Position numbers and translations under genes: made by a program. The notes under the pieces are model-generated. The model was not told where the DNA came from and searched no databases. It saw only the letters and a program-made list of their open reading frames with translations. From assembly GCA_039105265.1 (NCBI GenBank), contig JAPFFF010000011.1:4340001-4404000 (forward strand): DNA of 64,000 nt, in the 5' to 3' direction. This document shows, piece after piece, positions 28,628 to 39,100 of the stretch (the first letter of the stretch is position 1; each line of letters starts with the position of its first letter). The DNA is from Tritrichomonas musculus. Taxonomy: Eukaryota > Parabasalia > Tritrichomonadida > Tritrichomonadidae.

Positions 28628-29248
28628 ATGATTGACAATCACAAAAAAATCATGTACGATGATTTTAAAATAGTATTAACTGGAGATTATGGAACAGGTA
28701 AGACTAGTTTTATTAAAAAAATTATATTTAAACATTATAGCATTACACCTGAACCAAAATATATTGAGTCTACTAGACAAGAATTAACAGTTAAAGGTAA
28801 AACAGTCATGGCTACAATATGGGATACCTTTGGTTGGGAAAAATATTGTGCAATATCAGCAAGATATTATCGTTATGCAAATGCAGCTATGCTTTTTTAC
28901 GATATTACTGATCTAAATTCATTTAATTCTCTTAAGAAATGGCTGGATGATATTTACAAATACGCCGAGCCAGATGTTGTTATTATGCTCATTGGTAATA
29001 AATGCGATTCACTAGAAACAGAACGACAGGTGTCTACTGAAATAGGGAAAAACTATGCCAAGCAACATAATCTACTTTTTTGTGAAATGTCAGTTCGCAA
29101 ATCTATTAATATTGAAGAAGCATTAATGCAATTACTTGAAAAAACAGTCAGTAAATTAGAAGATAAAAAAGAAGAAGAAGAAGTTAAAAAAAGCATGAAA
29201 GATCAGCCAATTACAGACTCTATTTCATTTTGGAACATTAAATGTTGA
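28628..29248 (+). CDS. Rab/Ras-family small GTPase with atypical switch II
   Basis: 206 residues from the ATG at 28628. G1 is GDYGTGKTS (19-27), a threonine lies in the switch I region, G3 is WDTFGWE (64-70), G4 is NKCD (123-126), and a G5-like segment is SVRKS. The middle (YYRYANAAMLFYDITDLNSF) is typically Rab-like. A membrane-trafficking switch is inferred. G3 normally reads WDTAGQE; here Ala is Phe and the catalytic Gln is Trp, so intrinsic GTP hydrolysis should be weak. The C-terminus is a Lys/Glu-rich hypervariable tail ending NIKC. There is a single terminal cysteine rather than a double-Cys or CaaX motif, so prenylation is uncertain. Divergent Rabs are common in trichomonads. Confidence 0.88.
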   Translation: MIDNHKKIMYDDFKIVLTGDYGTGKTSFIKKIIFKHYSITPEPKYIESTRQELTVKGKTVMATIWDTFGWEKYCAISARYYRYANAAMLFYDITDLNSFNSLKKWLDDIYKYAEPDVVIMLIGNKCDSLETERQVSTEIGKNYAKQHNLLFCEMSVRKSINIEEALMQLLEKTVSKLEDKKEEEEVKKSMKDQPITDSISFWNIKC

Positions 29249-29459
29249 ATCAATTAAATTACTGTTTGATTGTGCAATATAAATCAAATTGCCATAAACA
29301 TTAAATTATTAATACAACTGGTGAGGCTTTTAAATATTTTTTTTTTTTTTTTTTTTTTAGGAAATTAAAAAATTTATTTAGAAACGATCATTTTGCATTC
29401 AAAAAATAATATCTTTAGTCAGAAAATTAAATAGAAATTATATATATATAAATTTATAA
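29249..29459. other. Convergent intergenic spacer
   Basis: Between the GTPase and kinase gene 3' ends there is a poly-T run of about 24 bases (around 29337-29360). No gene is present. Confidence 0.5.
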
Positions 29460-32400
29460 TTATTTCTTTTTGTGCTGAAGTTCTTGGAGTCTAGATTTTG
29501 CGTCATTGTCTCCTGCCTCTGAACCTTTTTCATAGAATTCAATTGCTTTTGAAATATCTTTCTTTACCCCGTTTCCTTTTTCATAGGAATATCCCAGTTT
29601 GAAAGCTGCATCTGTAATTCCAAGATCATATGCTTTTTGATAGTTTTCAAAAGCCTTTGTATAACTTTTCTTGACACCATATCCGTTTTCATAATAAAAT
29701 CCAATATTATAAAATGCAACAGGAAATCCTTGATCTGCAGCTCTTTGGTAATATTCGAACGCTTTCTTGAAATCTTGCAAGGTTCCTTTTCCGCTTGAAT
29801 AAAGTAAGCCTATGAAATTAAGAGCTTTTGAACAACCAAGGTCAGCTGCCTTTTGATAATAATAGTGTGCTAATGAGTAATCTTGCTTGACTGTTGTTCC
29901 TTGTTCATAATACGATCCAAGTTGAAAATAAGCATTAGCATTTCCAAGTTCACCTGATTTGATTAAACACTCAACCATTTTGTCATAATTTTTTTCAACT
30001 CCATTTCCAGAACAATATAGAAAAGAAATATTGTAGTAACCTACAGAGTTGTTTTTATCGCAAGCTTTTTGATAATATTCAAATGCTATGTTGAAATCCT
30101 GCTTACAACCTCCTTTTTCTTCGTCATAAATAAGACCAATTTTATTGTAGCTGTCAGAACAACCATTATAACCTGCTTTTTCATAAAATTGAATTGCTTT
30201 TAAGTAATCTTGTTTCCCTCCACTTTTACCTTCAAGATAAATATCACCAATCTGGTCATATGCTTTAGCAATACCAAGCTCCGCCGCTTTTTGAAATAAT
30301 GCAATTGCTTCTGAATAATTTTGTTTAAATCCTATTCCATTCATATGATTTAAAGCTAAATAATAATATGCAACACCTAATCCTTTATCGGCTGCTTTTT
30401 GAAAATACTCATTGGCTTTTGTATAATCTTGATAGACACCTAACCCACGTTGATAAAGCACGCCAAAATTGAAATAACCATTAGGATCATCTTTGTCAAC
30501 TGCCTTTTGGAAGTATTTGATTGCCTTTATATAATCCTGTGTAACACCTTTTCCATCTATGTAAAGAACTCCCAAACTAACAAATCCAGATGGAAAATCA
30601 CGATCAACTGCTTCTTGAAAATATTCTAATGCTTTTGCATAATCTTTCTGGACTCCATTTCCATTCAGATATATATTGCCTAATTCAATCAATGAATCCA
30701 ACTGGCCTAAAGAAGCTGCTTCTTGATATAATTCAATAGCTTTTGAATAATCTTGCTTGACTCCTTTTCCATGAAAATAAAGTTTTGCTAGACTGTACAA
30801 TCCGTCAGTATTATTCATATCAAAAGATTTTTTATAATATTCAATTGCTTTAAACAAATCTTGATTAACAACCAATCCAATCTCGTAAAAATATCCCATA
30901 TTATTATAAGAAGAAGCACATCCTAATTCACTTGATTTTTGAAGTAGCTCAAATGATTTAGAATAATCCTGTTTAAAATGATGTCCAAAAAAATATAAAA
31001 CGCCAAGCATATTCAACGATTCGACATTTCCCATATCAGCAGCCTTCTTGTAATATTCAGCTGCTTTGGCATAGTCTTTTTTACCAAAAACTCCGTCAGA
31101 ATAACAATAAGCTATTCGACACAATCCATTATGATTTCCTTGATCAGATGTCTTTAAATAATATTTAATGGCTTCATTGAAATCTTTATTTGTTCCTTCT
31201 CCAGTTTCATAAAGGAGTCCAAGAAGAAATGAGGCATAACTATTATCTTTGTCTGACGCTTCTTTCAGTTTTATGATTGCGCTTTTATAGTTTTTAAATT
31301 TTTTCCCTCCATGAAGTTTTCCAAGAGCTTCAGCGAATTCATCTATTGGGGGAATATTACTGTTTTGGTGATTTTGAATTTCATCACATTTCTTTTTCAA
31401 AGCGTCCACTTCATTTTTCAAGCTTTGTACCTCATCTTTCAAACTTTGGTTTTCTTCATTTATTTTAGCTGAATTTTCATTATCATCATTACCTAATGGT
31501 GATTTCTTTAAGTCATTATTTATGGATTCTTTCTTTGCTTCTTCAAGTATGTAAAGAAAATCATTAATTTCATCTTTATCAACGTCTTCTGAAAAGAAAG
31601 AAAAGTCAGTTGAGAGTTTGCCAAATATTTCTTCGAATGAAGGACGTTCATCACTGTTTACACTCCAACATTGAGAGATAAGTTCGACCATTTTGGGTGA
31701 AACATCATCTGTAAATGGTGGACGATATCCTGACAAAACCTTCTTAACAAATGTGTATGGTGTGAGTTTGCCAAGTTCAGAAAAAGGTTCTTTTCCAGTA
31801 ACGATTTCGTAAGCGAGAAGTCCAAATGCATAAACATCAATGGATGGCCCATAGTATTCTTCATCACTTAATAACTCTGGAGCCATATACAAAGGTGTAC
31901 CAATTTTGCCGGTTAAGGTCAATTTCATTGACCTCGATAAAGAGTTTGGAAATGCACGGGAAAGACCAAAGTCGCAAACGCGTGGATAGTAGTTTTCATC
32001 GGTTAAAATGTTTTCGGGTTTCAAGTCACGATGAATGATGCCGTGTTTGTGAAGATATCGCATCGCATCTGATACTCCTAATAATGTAATATATTTTTTG
32101 GTTGGTGACCAATTAAGATCGGCTGCGCATTGCTTTTCTTTGTTAAGGTTTTCTTTCAAAGAACCATGCGGGAGGTATTCGGTAATGATAGTGGGCTCAA
32201 GCTTTTCTGGATCTGAAAGTGATTGAAAATTGACTCCTATAAACTTAACAATCGATGGGTGTTTCAATTTGTGAAGAATTAGTGATTCTCTTAAAAGAAG
32301 CATTTGCTGGTGTCCATCGAATCCTTCATCAGAATTAAGAATTTTGGCTGCATACTTCTTTTCATCTATGTTATTTTGGGCAATATATACTTTTCCATAT

Positions 32401-32474
32401 GATCCTTCTCCGAGCTTGGTTCCAAGCTGCAGTTCATAATCGGAATTATTGAAAAAGGCATCTTCAAAATCCAT
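29460..32474 (-). CDS. TKL-type protein kinase fused to Sel1-like repeats
   Basis: About 1004 residues from the ATG at 32474 (MDFEDAFFNN); an in-frame ATG 54 bases upstream is less likely. The kinase domain spans residues of about 13-290. It has the glycine loop GEGSYG (22-27), the AAKIL lysine (44), HRDLKPEN (148-155), DFG (168-170) and TPLYMAPELL, so it looks catalytically competent. A coiled coil follows at about 355-395 (NQSLKDEVQSLKNEVDALKK). The rest is about sixteen Sel1 repeats of roughly 36 residues (pattern A-x-x-LG-x-x-Y-x-x-G-x-GV-x-x-DY-x-KA-x-E-Y-x-x-KAA). Sel1 solenoids bind proteins, so a signalling scaffold is likely. Kinase-Sel1 fusions are a large family in trichomonads. 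Confidence 0.93.
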   Translation of the reverse strand: MDFEDAFFNNSDYELQLGTKLGEGSYGKVYIAQNNIDEKKYAAKILNSDEGFDGHQQMLLLRESLILHKLKHPSIVKFIGVNFQSLSDPEKLEPTIITEYLPHGSLKENLNKEKQCAADLNWSPTKKYITLLGVSDAMRYLHKHGIIHRDLKPENILTDENYYPRVCDFGLSRAFPNSLSRSMKLTLTGKIGTPLYMAPELLSDEEYYGPSIDVYAFGLLAYEIVTGKEPFSELGKLTPYTFVKKVLSGYRPPFTDDVSPKMVELISQCWSVNSDERPSFEEIFGKLSTDFSFFSEDVDKDEINDFLYILEEAKKESINNDLKKSPLGNDDNENSAKINEENQSLKDEVQSLKNEVDALKKKCDEIQNHQNSNIPPIDEFAEALGKLHGGKKFKNYKSAIIKLKEASDKDNSYASFLLGLLYETGEGTNKDFNEAIKYYLKTSDQGNHNGLCRIAYCYSDGVFGKKDYAKAAEYYKKAADMGNVESLNMLGVLYFFGHHFKQDYSKSFELLQKSSELGCASSYNNMGYFYEIGLVVNQDLFKAIEYYKKSFDMNNTDGLYSLAKLYFHGKGVKQDYSKAIELYQEAASLGQLDSLIELGNIYLNGNGVQKDYAKALEYFQEAVDRDFPSGFVSLGVLYIDGKGVTQDYIKAIKYFQKAVDKDDPNGYFNFGVLYQRGLGVYQDYTKANEYFQKAADKGLGVAYYYLALNHMNGIGFKQNYSEAIALFQKAAELGIAKAYDQIGDIYLEGKSGGKQDYLKAIQFYEKAGYNGCSDSYNKIGLIYDEEKGGCKQDFNIAFEYYQKACDKNNSVGYYNISFLYCSGNGVEKNYDKMVECLIKSGELGNANAYFQLGSYYEQGTTVKQDYSLAHYYYQKAADLGCSKALNFIGLLYSSGKGTLQDFKKAFEYYQRAADQGFPVAFYNIGFYYENGYGVKKSYTKAFENYQKAYDLGITDAAFKLGYSYEKGNGVKKDISKAIEFYEKGSEAGDNDAKSRLQELQHKKK

Positions 32475-32528
32475 TAGATAAAATATATACAATATATATT
32501 CAATTTTTATTTCAATTATTTTTTGCAT

Positions 32529-33342
32529 GTTATATTGTATTTTAATTAGTAATGAAATGTATGATTATTATATTTACTATTTTAATTTGATTTAAAATGT
32601 TATTATGATATTTTATAAGTAATAAATTATGTTATTAACGATATATTTTATAAATTTAATAATATAAAATTTAAATAACATTGAAATAAAAATTTTAGCT
32701 AAATTGCATTATCTTATCCATAAATGTATACATTGATGATTTTCTGTAATATTATTTATTTTTCTAATAGTATTCAACAGAGCAATTTCATAGAACCAAA
32801 AAATCTCTATATAAGAGTTAATCATAGAGTCAATTCGTCAATAAAATTTTAAATAAAACATTTTATATTTCTATATTTTTTATAATTGTATTTTATAATG
32901 ATTTGTATAATCCTTTGTGCCTCCATTTTCAAGATATGAATTAATATGTTTTTGTGAGTATAAATAACTATACTTCTGAATTTATATAAAATCAATAGAA
33001 ATATAAAAATATAATTATTTATTCATAAAAATGCATTATATATGTATATTAATATTCAAATTAGTTTATACATATATTATTATTTTATATTTAAAATTAA
33101 TATACATTTTTAACTCTTATAATTAAGATATATAGCATTTTATTATCCAATTGGATTGAGTGAATGGGCATATGATTTTTTTTTTTTTTGTGAATTGGCT
33201 ATTGATCTTCAAATATATATATTATAATGCAAGTTATGTTTAATTCATATGAGATGAAAATTGAACTTTCAATTTTTTTTCCACTTTCAATTGAAATTTT
33301 TGGAATGTTTCAATCATCTCAGACAATCAAAATAATAAAGAG
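32529..33342. other. AT-rich intergenic DNA between divergent genes
   Basis: Nothing is recognised except A/T runs. The start regions of the kinase gene (minus) and the coiled-coil gene (plus) must lie here. Confidence 0.5.
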
Positions 33343-35092
33343 ATGTATCTCCAAACAATTGAAGACATCTTCTTAGATAATTTTATCGAAAATCTCCAGA
33401 ATGAGAGATTGTTAAATCTTCCTATTCGATATATATATGATATTCTCGGCAAGTATGAAAAATCTCATGGAAAACAACAATATCAAAACGAAATCTTAGA
33501 ATTTTTATTTAAGTGTCTTGATAAATATTGCCGTGATGCATCCCTTTTATTTCAATTTGCAGAATTTAATTGTGATAATCTAAAATATTCAGACATTGTT
33601 GATTTCCAATTCCTTAATTCATCATTCGCTAAAATGATTCATCAAACTCAAATACAATACAGCAGCCTTGTAAATGAAAATGCACAAATGAAATCAAAAA
33701 TCTTCAGCTTGAATGAAGAAAAAGGAAAAATAGATCAAATTAAATGATGAACTAACAAAAAAGAAAATCGAATATGAACAAAAAATCGACCAATTAACAA
33801 AATCAAATGATCAATTACAAAAAAAGTTGCAAAATGAAAGTTTCGAAATTGGTGAAATTGTTTTAACATCCAAGAATTTGAGCAAAGATGAGTCCTGGCT
33901 TGAATGTAATGGCAGAAATGTTTCACAAAATGATTATCCAGATTTATTTGATGTTTTACCATCAAACACAAAAGGTGAATGCCAAATCGAATATTGTGAT
34001 TTTTATAGTTTAGTGACAAATGGCGAATTCACGGTTTTTACGGGATTTAAAGTAGAAGAAAAGAGAACATTTTTATACATTTATTCAAAGAGATATGCAA
34101 AAAATTTGTGGGCAAAAAATATTTTTGAGTTTCCTAAAGGAGAAGTTGGAGATAATTGCAGAATGCAATATATTAAAAATAAATATTTGATATTTGTTTT
34201 AGTATACGAAGAGAATAATCTTTGCTTATATTCAGTTCATTCAAATAATCCTGAAAACGGATGGAAGAAGAAATTGAATTATTCAAATAATTGTTTTTCA
34301 TGCAAACGTTTATTTATTTGTGATTTCAACTACCTGAACAATTTGTATGTGGTATCATTTAATGTTAAAAAAACGAATACTGAACATTCTAATTCTTATA
34401 TAGCTTATGGCTCTAATATTTCATCAGAATTTGAAATGAATATGAATTTCTGTGACCAAGAGTCTAGTTATTTTGGTCCATTTATAACATATGGAAATAA
34501 TAGGTGGATTTTATGCGTTGAATGTGATTTAGATTCATGCATTTATGTTTCGGATGATATCTCTTCATTATCACCAATTTCGCAAAAGAACATTTTTCAT
34601 CATGGAAATTCATCAGACGATGTTTTTACAGGTTTTGGAGTTATATTCAAAAATGATCATGTTATTATTCCTGGGATATTTGCAAAAAAACCTGATTCCG
34701 GAGTTACCATATTTTATTCTCATATTGATGAAAATTATGCACCATTCTATTACAAACAGATTTCTGAACATGGTCGTACTTTTATTTCACCAATCATCTA
34801 TTTTGGAGGAAAATTCATTTTGTTCTGCTATGATTCGAAAGATTTTGTAAAAATATATTGCTCAAATGGAGAAAATCTTAGTGATTGGGAACTAATTCAG
34901 ACATCAAAAAATGCAATATGTGACGTATTTATTTATTTTTCTGTTGCTGAGATAAAGAATAATCTGTTTTGTTCCTTTAATATAAGTAAAAATATTTTTT
35001 TTACTTTGAGTACCACAATTGGTTCAATCAAACAATTACCAGAAAATTCAGAGGCCAAAAATCTCACAGCTTATATAAAAGCTTTGAAATAA
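33343..35092 (+). pseudogene. Coiled-coil protein with phage tail-collar-like domain; one apparent frameshift
   Basis: The gene starts at an ATG (33343). The first 110 residues (LPIRYIYDILGKYEK to LFKCLDKYCRDASLLF) resemble the helical N-terminal domain of trichomonad coiled-coil proteins. A coiled coil follows. Near 33735-33745 the frame changes by one base within the coiled coil (heptads continue as LNDELTKKKIEYEQ in the next frame), so this copy is a young pseudogene or holds a sequencing error. The second part begins GEIVLTSKNLSKDESWLECN with SQNDYPDLFDVL, which fits the Tail_Collar pattern (G-x-I-v...WL-x-C-(D/N)G...YP-x-LF). It continues as about 340 residues of beta-rich sequence and ends AYIKALK, as collar-type proteins often do. 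Confidence 0.7.
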
Positions 35093-35405
35093 AATACTAA
35101 ATAAACTTCACAATTATTGTTTTCTATTTCAATTTTTTATATAATTTTATTCCAAAGAATTTTTTATAAAAAAGAAAATAATCATCGATTATTTTGAGCT
35201 ATATTTTTAGTAATGACTAAAAATTCTTTGCGTTTTTATTGTTTTATTCATTTTTGTCATATTAAGAATATGTTACAACCAAAACAATTGAAATTTTTCA
35301 GAATTGTTATCATTATTTGATTATTATTTTGCCAAAGAATTGGTTGATTTAGATAATCGAATGGCCTATTATGGTTTTCACATTGATCTAAATGATATTT
35401 AATGG
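35093..35405. other. AT-rich intergenic DNA
   Basis: Nothing is recognised. It ends in the TTTAATGG target duplication of the MITE. Confidence 0.5.
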
Positions 35406-35883
35406 TAGACTTGTTATTCTCCGATTCTCGAGATCGATAATTGATTGACTTTTTGATATCGATACATAAATATACACAGATTCTCGAGATCGATTTCAGA
35501 GATCGAGAATTTTTTTTCTCAGCTTTTAATATCAGAATTTTCAATTAAACTTTTTGATAAATATATGATCGTAATTCATTCTCAAATATTTCATAAAAAA
35601 GAATGTATTTTTTGATTTTAATCTTAAAATAAACATCAATACATTCTATTATTTATTTTTAGATATAATAAAATCACAAATACCAATTATAAAAAAAGAT
35701 AAATCTGTTTGAGATCTCGAGATCTCGGTTATTGATATCAAGTTTACAATTATTTTTATATCACATTTCAAATCTGATATCTTGATAATCGATAATCTCG
35801 ATATCAGATTTGTAAACTGATAATCGAGTATCAGATGTAAAAAAGTGACGTTTTTGATATCGATTCTCAAAATAACAAGTCTA
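35406..35883. mobile_element. hAT-like MITE with 8-bp target duplication
   Basis: This 478-bp element has 13-bp terminal inverted repeats (TAGACTTGTTATT) and a perfect 8-bp duplication TTTAATGG (35398-35405 and 35884-35891). It is non-coding and rich in ATCGA/TCGAGATCGA phrases. The duplication length and the TAG...CTA ends fit a non-autonomous hAT. Relic relatives lie at 7020-7165 and about 43335-43500. Its ends differ from those of the 2.2-kb hAT at 25121, so another transposase must mobilise it. Confidence 0.88.
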
Positions 35884-35891
35884 TTTAATGG

Positions 35892-36151
35892 TTAATATTA
35901 GTATTGAACAAGAAAACAAAGTTTTGCAAATCTTAGTCATAATATGAATGGTATGTTTTTTTTTTAATAATAAAAAAAAGTTTTTAATAATATAACCTTT
36001 TTATTATGTTGTTCAATAATTTCATTTTGAATCAGATGCATTTATGGTACCAATTATGTTAAGAACAGAAATGAAATATTTTTGGCCTTTATTCCAACTT
36101 ATTTCTAATTTTAACAAACAGTTATTTGCCTTTTTCTCGAACCGATATATA
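35892..36151. other. Short intergenic spacer
   Basis: AT-rich, with poly-T runs and nothing recognised. It follows the 3' end of the Pmp-like pseudogene. Confidence 0.4.
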
Positions 36152-39100
36152 TCAAATGCCATGATGCTCATATAAGTTTTCATCATAAAAAGAATCAACA
36201 TATATAGCGCAATTTTGACAATAATTATCATTACATTTTTGCAGAATGATTGATTTCACTTTCAAAATAACAAAAATTGTTAATGCACCAAATATTACTA
36301 TTGAAACAATTGCCAAAATAGAAATTCTGTTTAGTTTATCTATTCTAATAGGGAGTTTTTCAATCAAATCAATATTCAGAGAATTATTTTTATAGATTTC
36401 AAAATTGCAGGATTTTATACGAAGTTTTTCTTTATTGAGCATTTTGCCATCAATATAATGAAATCCTTTCTTGAGATTTCCTTTAAATTGGCAATCAATA
36501 ATATCAAGATTATTTCCAGATTTATCTTCAATGAAATTAATAGCACCTTTAGAGTTAGCTTCTTCAAAAAGGCAGCCAAGAATTGAAAATGTATTATCAT
36601 TCTCTTTTAATTGTTCAATTTTTCTATTTCCTTCATATTTATTGTATATTTTGATTGATCCACCTGCGCCTTTGTTATTAACAAAAGAGCAATTGATAAC
36701 ATCAGATTTTTTAGCAATTAAAAATACTGCATTTCCACCGTAAAAATATTTGTCTTCATTATTTGATGGACTGTGCTTCAATGCTTCATTTGATTCAAAT
36801 TTACATCTTGTAAATGAAATGTCAAATAAATCAGTTGTTGTATATATGAAAACAGCTCATCCATATGAAGCTTTACATCTAAGAAACATAAGATCGATGA
36901 AAGTTGCATTATTTTGCATATCTAAAGTATTGTTTATGTAAATTGCACCTCCCCCACCAAAAGATGAAACGCAATCAACAAAGACTGTTTCATTACAATG
37001 AATTCCACAATTGATAAGATGTATTGGACCACCATCATCATCTTTTTTAACATAATTTGTGAAATTTGAAGATAAAACATTTATATAAACCAGTTTATTA
37101 TCATTATTGATAAAGTCACAGTCATTGTATACATTAAACTCCCCACTTTCCCAGAATCCGCATGTTGGATCTAATAATTCAGGAATGATTGAAGGTGAAA
37201 AGTCTACTGAAGCACTGAAATGATCAGATTGTGAAAATTTTGCCGAGTTTGAGAATTGATGTGATTCACTGAATTCTTCTGTGTTTGTGAAATGTGAAGA
37301 TTGCGAAAATTTGCTTGAATAACTAAATGTATCAGAAAAAGTAAACCTGCTTGATATAGAAAAAGATTCAGATTTACTGAACTTATTAGAATATGAAAAT
37401 TTGTCAGAGTTGGAGAAAGCATAAGTTTTGCTGAACTTGTTTGATTCAGTAAAAAGAACTGATGGCAAGAACGAATTTGATTGACTAAAGAAACTTGATT
37501 CGGTAAATATTTTGGATTGTGTAAATGACTCAGAATGTGAAAACTTATCTGTATTAGAAAATTTATCTGATAAAGAAAAGCCTAATGACTTACTAAATCA
37601 TTTTGAATCAGTGAATTTATTAGAATCAGAAAGCAAGCAAGATATTGTTAAATCATTTGAAAAAGTAAATATTTCTGAAGATGAAAACAATTGAGTTTCA
37701 CTGAATTTATTTCAGATTCAGAAAATTTCATTGAAGGTGTAAATTGGTTTGATTCTGAAAAGTCATTTGATTTTGTGAATGATTTTGAATTTGTAAAACT
37801 GATTGAATTAGAGAATTGTTCAGTGCATGAAAAGACTTCAGTTTTACTAAATTCACTAGATTTAGAAAAGACCTCAGAAGGAGCAAATGTTTGAGAAAGA
37901 GTAAATTTACCTGATTCAGAAAATAATTGGATATTGAAAAAACTTGAGAGTTACTAAAATTAATAGAATTGGAGAACTTAATTGAAGAAGTAAATGCATT
38001 TGATTTTGAAGAGTGATCAGATAATGAAAATTCAACTGATTTGGAAAATGAATCAGATTTTGTGAAATATTCTGAAGTTGAAAATATTCCGGTTTTGGTA
38101 AACTCATCAGTTCTAGAAAATCCAATTGTTTGTGTGAACTCTTCTGAATTCGTAAATTTGTTTGATTTTGCAAAGAAAAATGAATAAGAAAATTGGCTGG
38201 ATTTCGTAAAATAATCAGTTTTTGAAAATATTTCTGTTCTTGAAAAATCTCCCGTTTTGGTAAAGGAATCTGAATTAGTAAATTTATCTGAATTTGTAAA
38301 TAGATTTGATTTATTGAAATCATTGGATTTTGAAAACTGATTTGAATAAGAAAAATGCTCTGTTTTTGAAAATTCACCTGACTTTGAAAAATAATCTGTC
38401 CTTGAAAAAGATTCTGAATTTATCCGAACTTGAAAATTTGTTTGATTCAGTAAAGACTAGTGAATTTGAAAAACTATTTGATTCAGTAAAATGATCTGTT
38501 TTTGTAAACACATCCGTTTTTGAGAAATCTTTCGTTTTAGTAAACAAATCAGAATTAGAAAATAGATTTAAATCACTGAATTCTTTTGATTTTGAAAATT
38601 GATATGAACAAGAAAAATGCTCAGAATATGTAAATTCACCAGTCTTTGATAATATATCAGTTTTTGAAAATGGTTTAGAGCCTAAAAAATAGTCTGAATT
38701 AGAGAAAGTTTCTGATGGCTTGAATGTATTAGAATCAGTGAATTCATTCGAAAGAGAGAAAGCAAAGGAGTTTGAAAAAACTAATGAAAGAGAAAAAGGT
38801 TCAGTTGGGAAATAATCGGATGCTGTAAATTCCTTTGTTATTGTCCTACCAGAGTGGTCAACATAAGATATTTCATTAACTTTTAAATTAGTATTAGAAT
38901 AAGCAAAAAAATTATAATTTTCAGTGTTGCCAGGAGGACGAATAGAGTCTTTTGTAATTGTGTTTATTTCTGTTGTTATCACAGCGCCATATATAATATT
39001 GGGATCATTATCATAGTTTTTAGGATTATAATTTTCATTAAAGTTGTTTTTAATAATGGTAAAGCTTGTTCCAGGATCATCACCTTCTACATACATAGCA

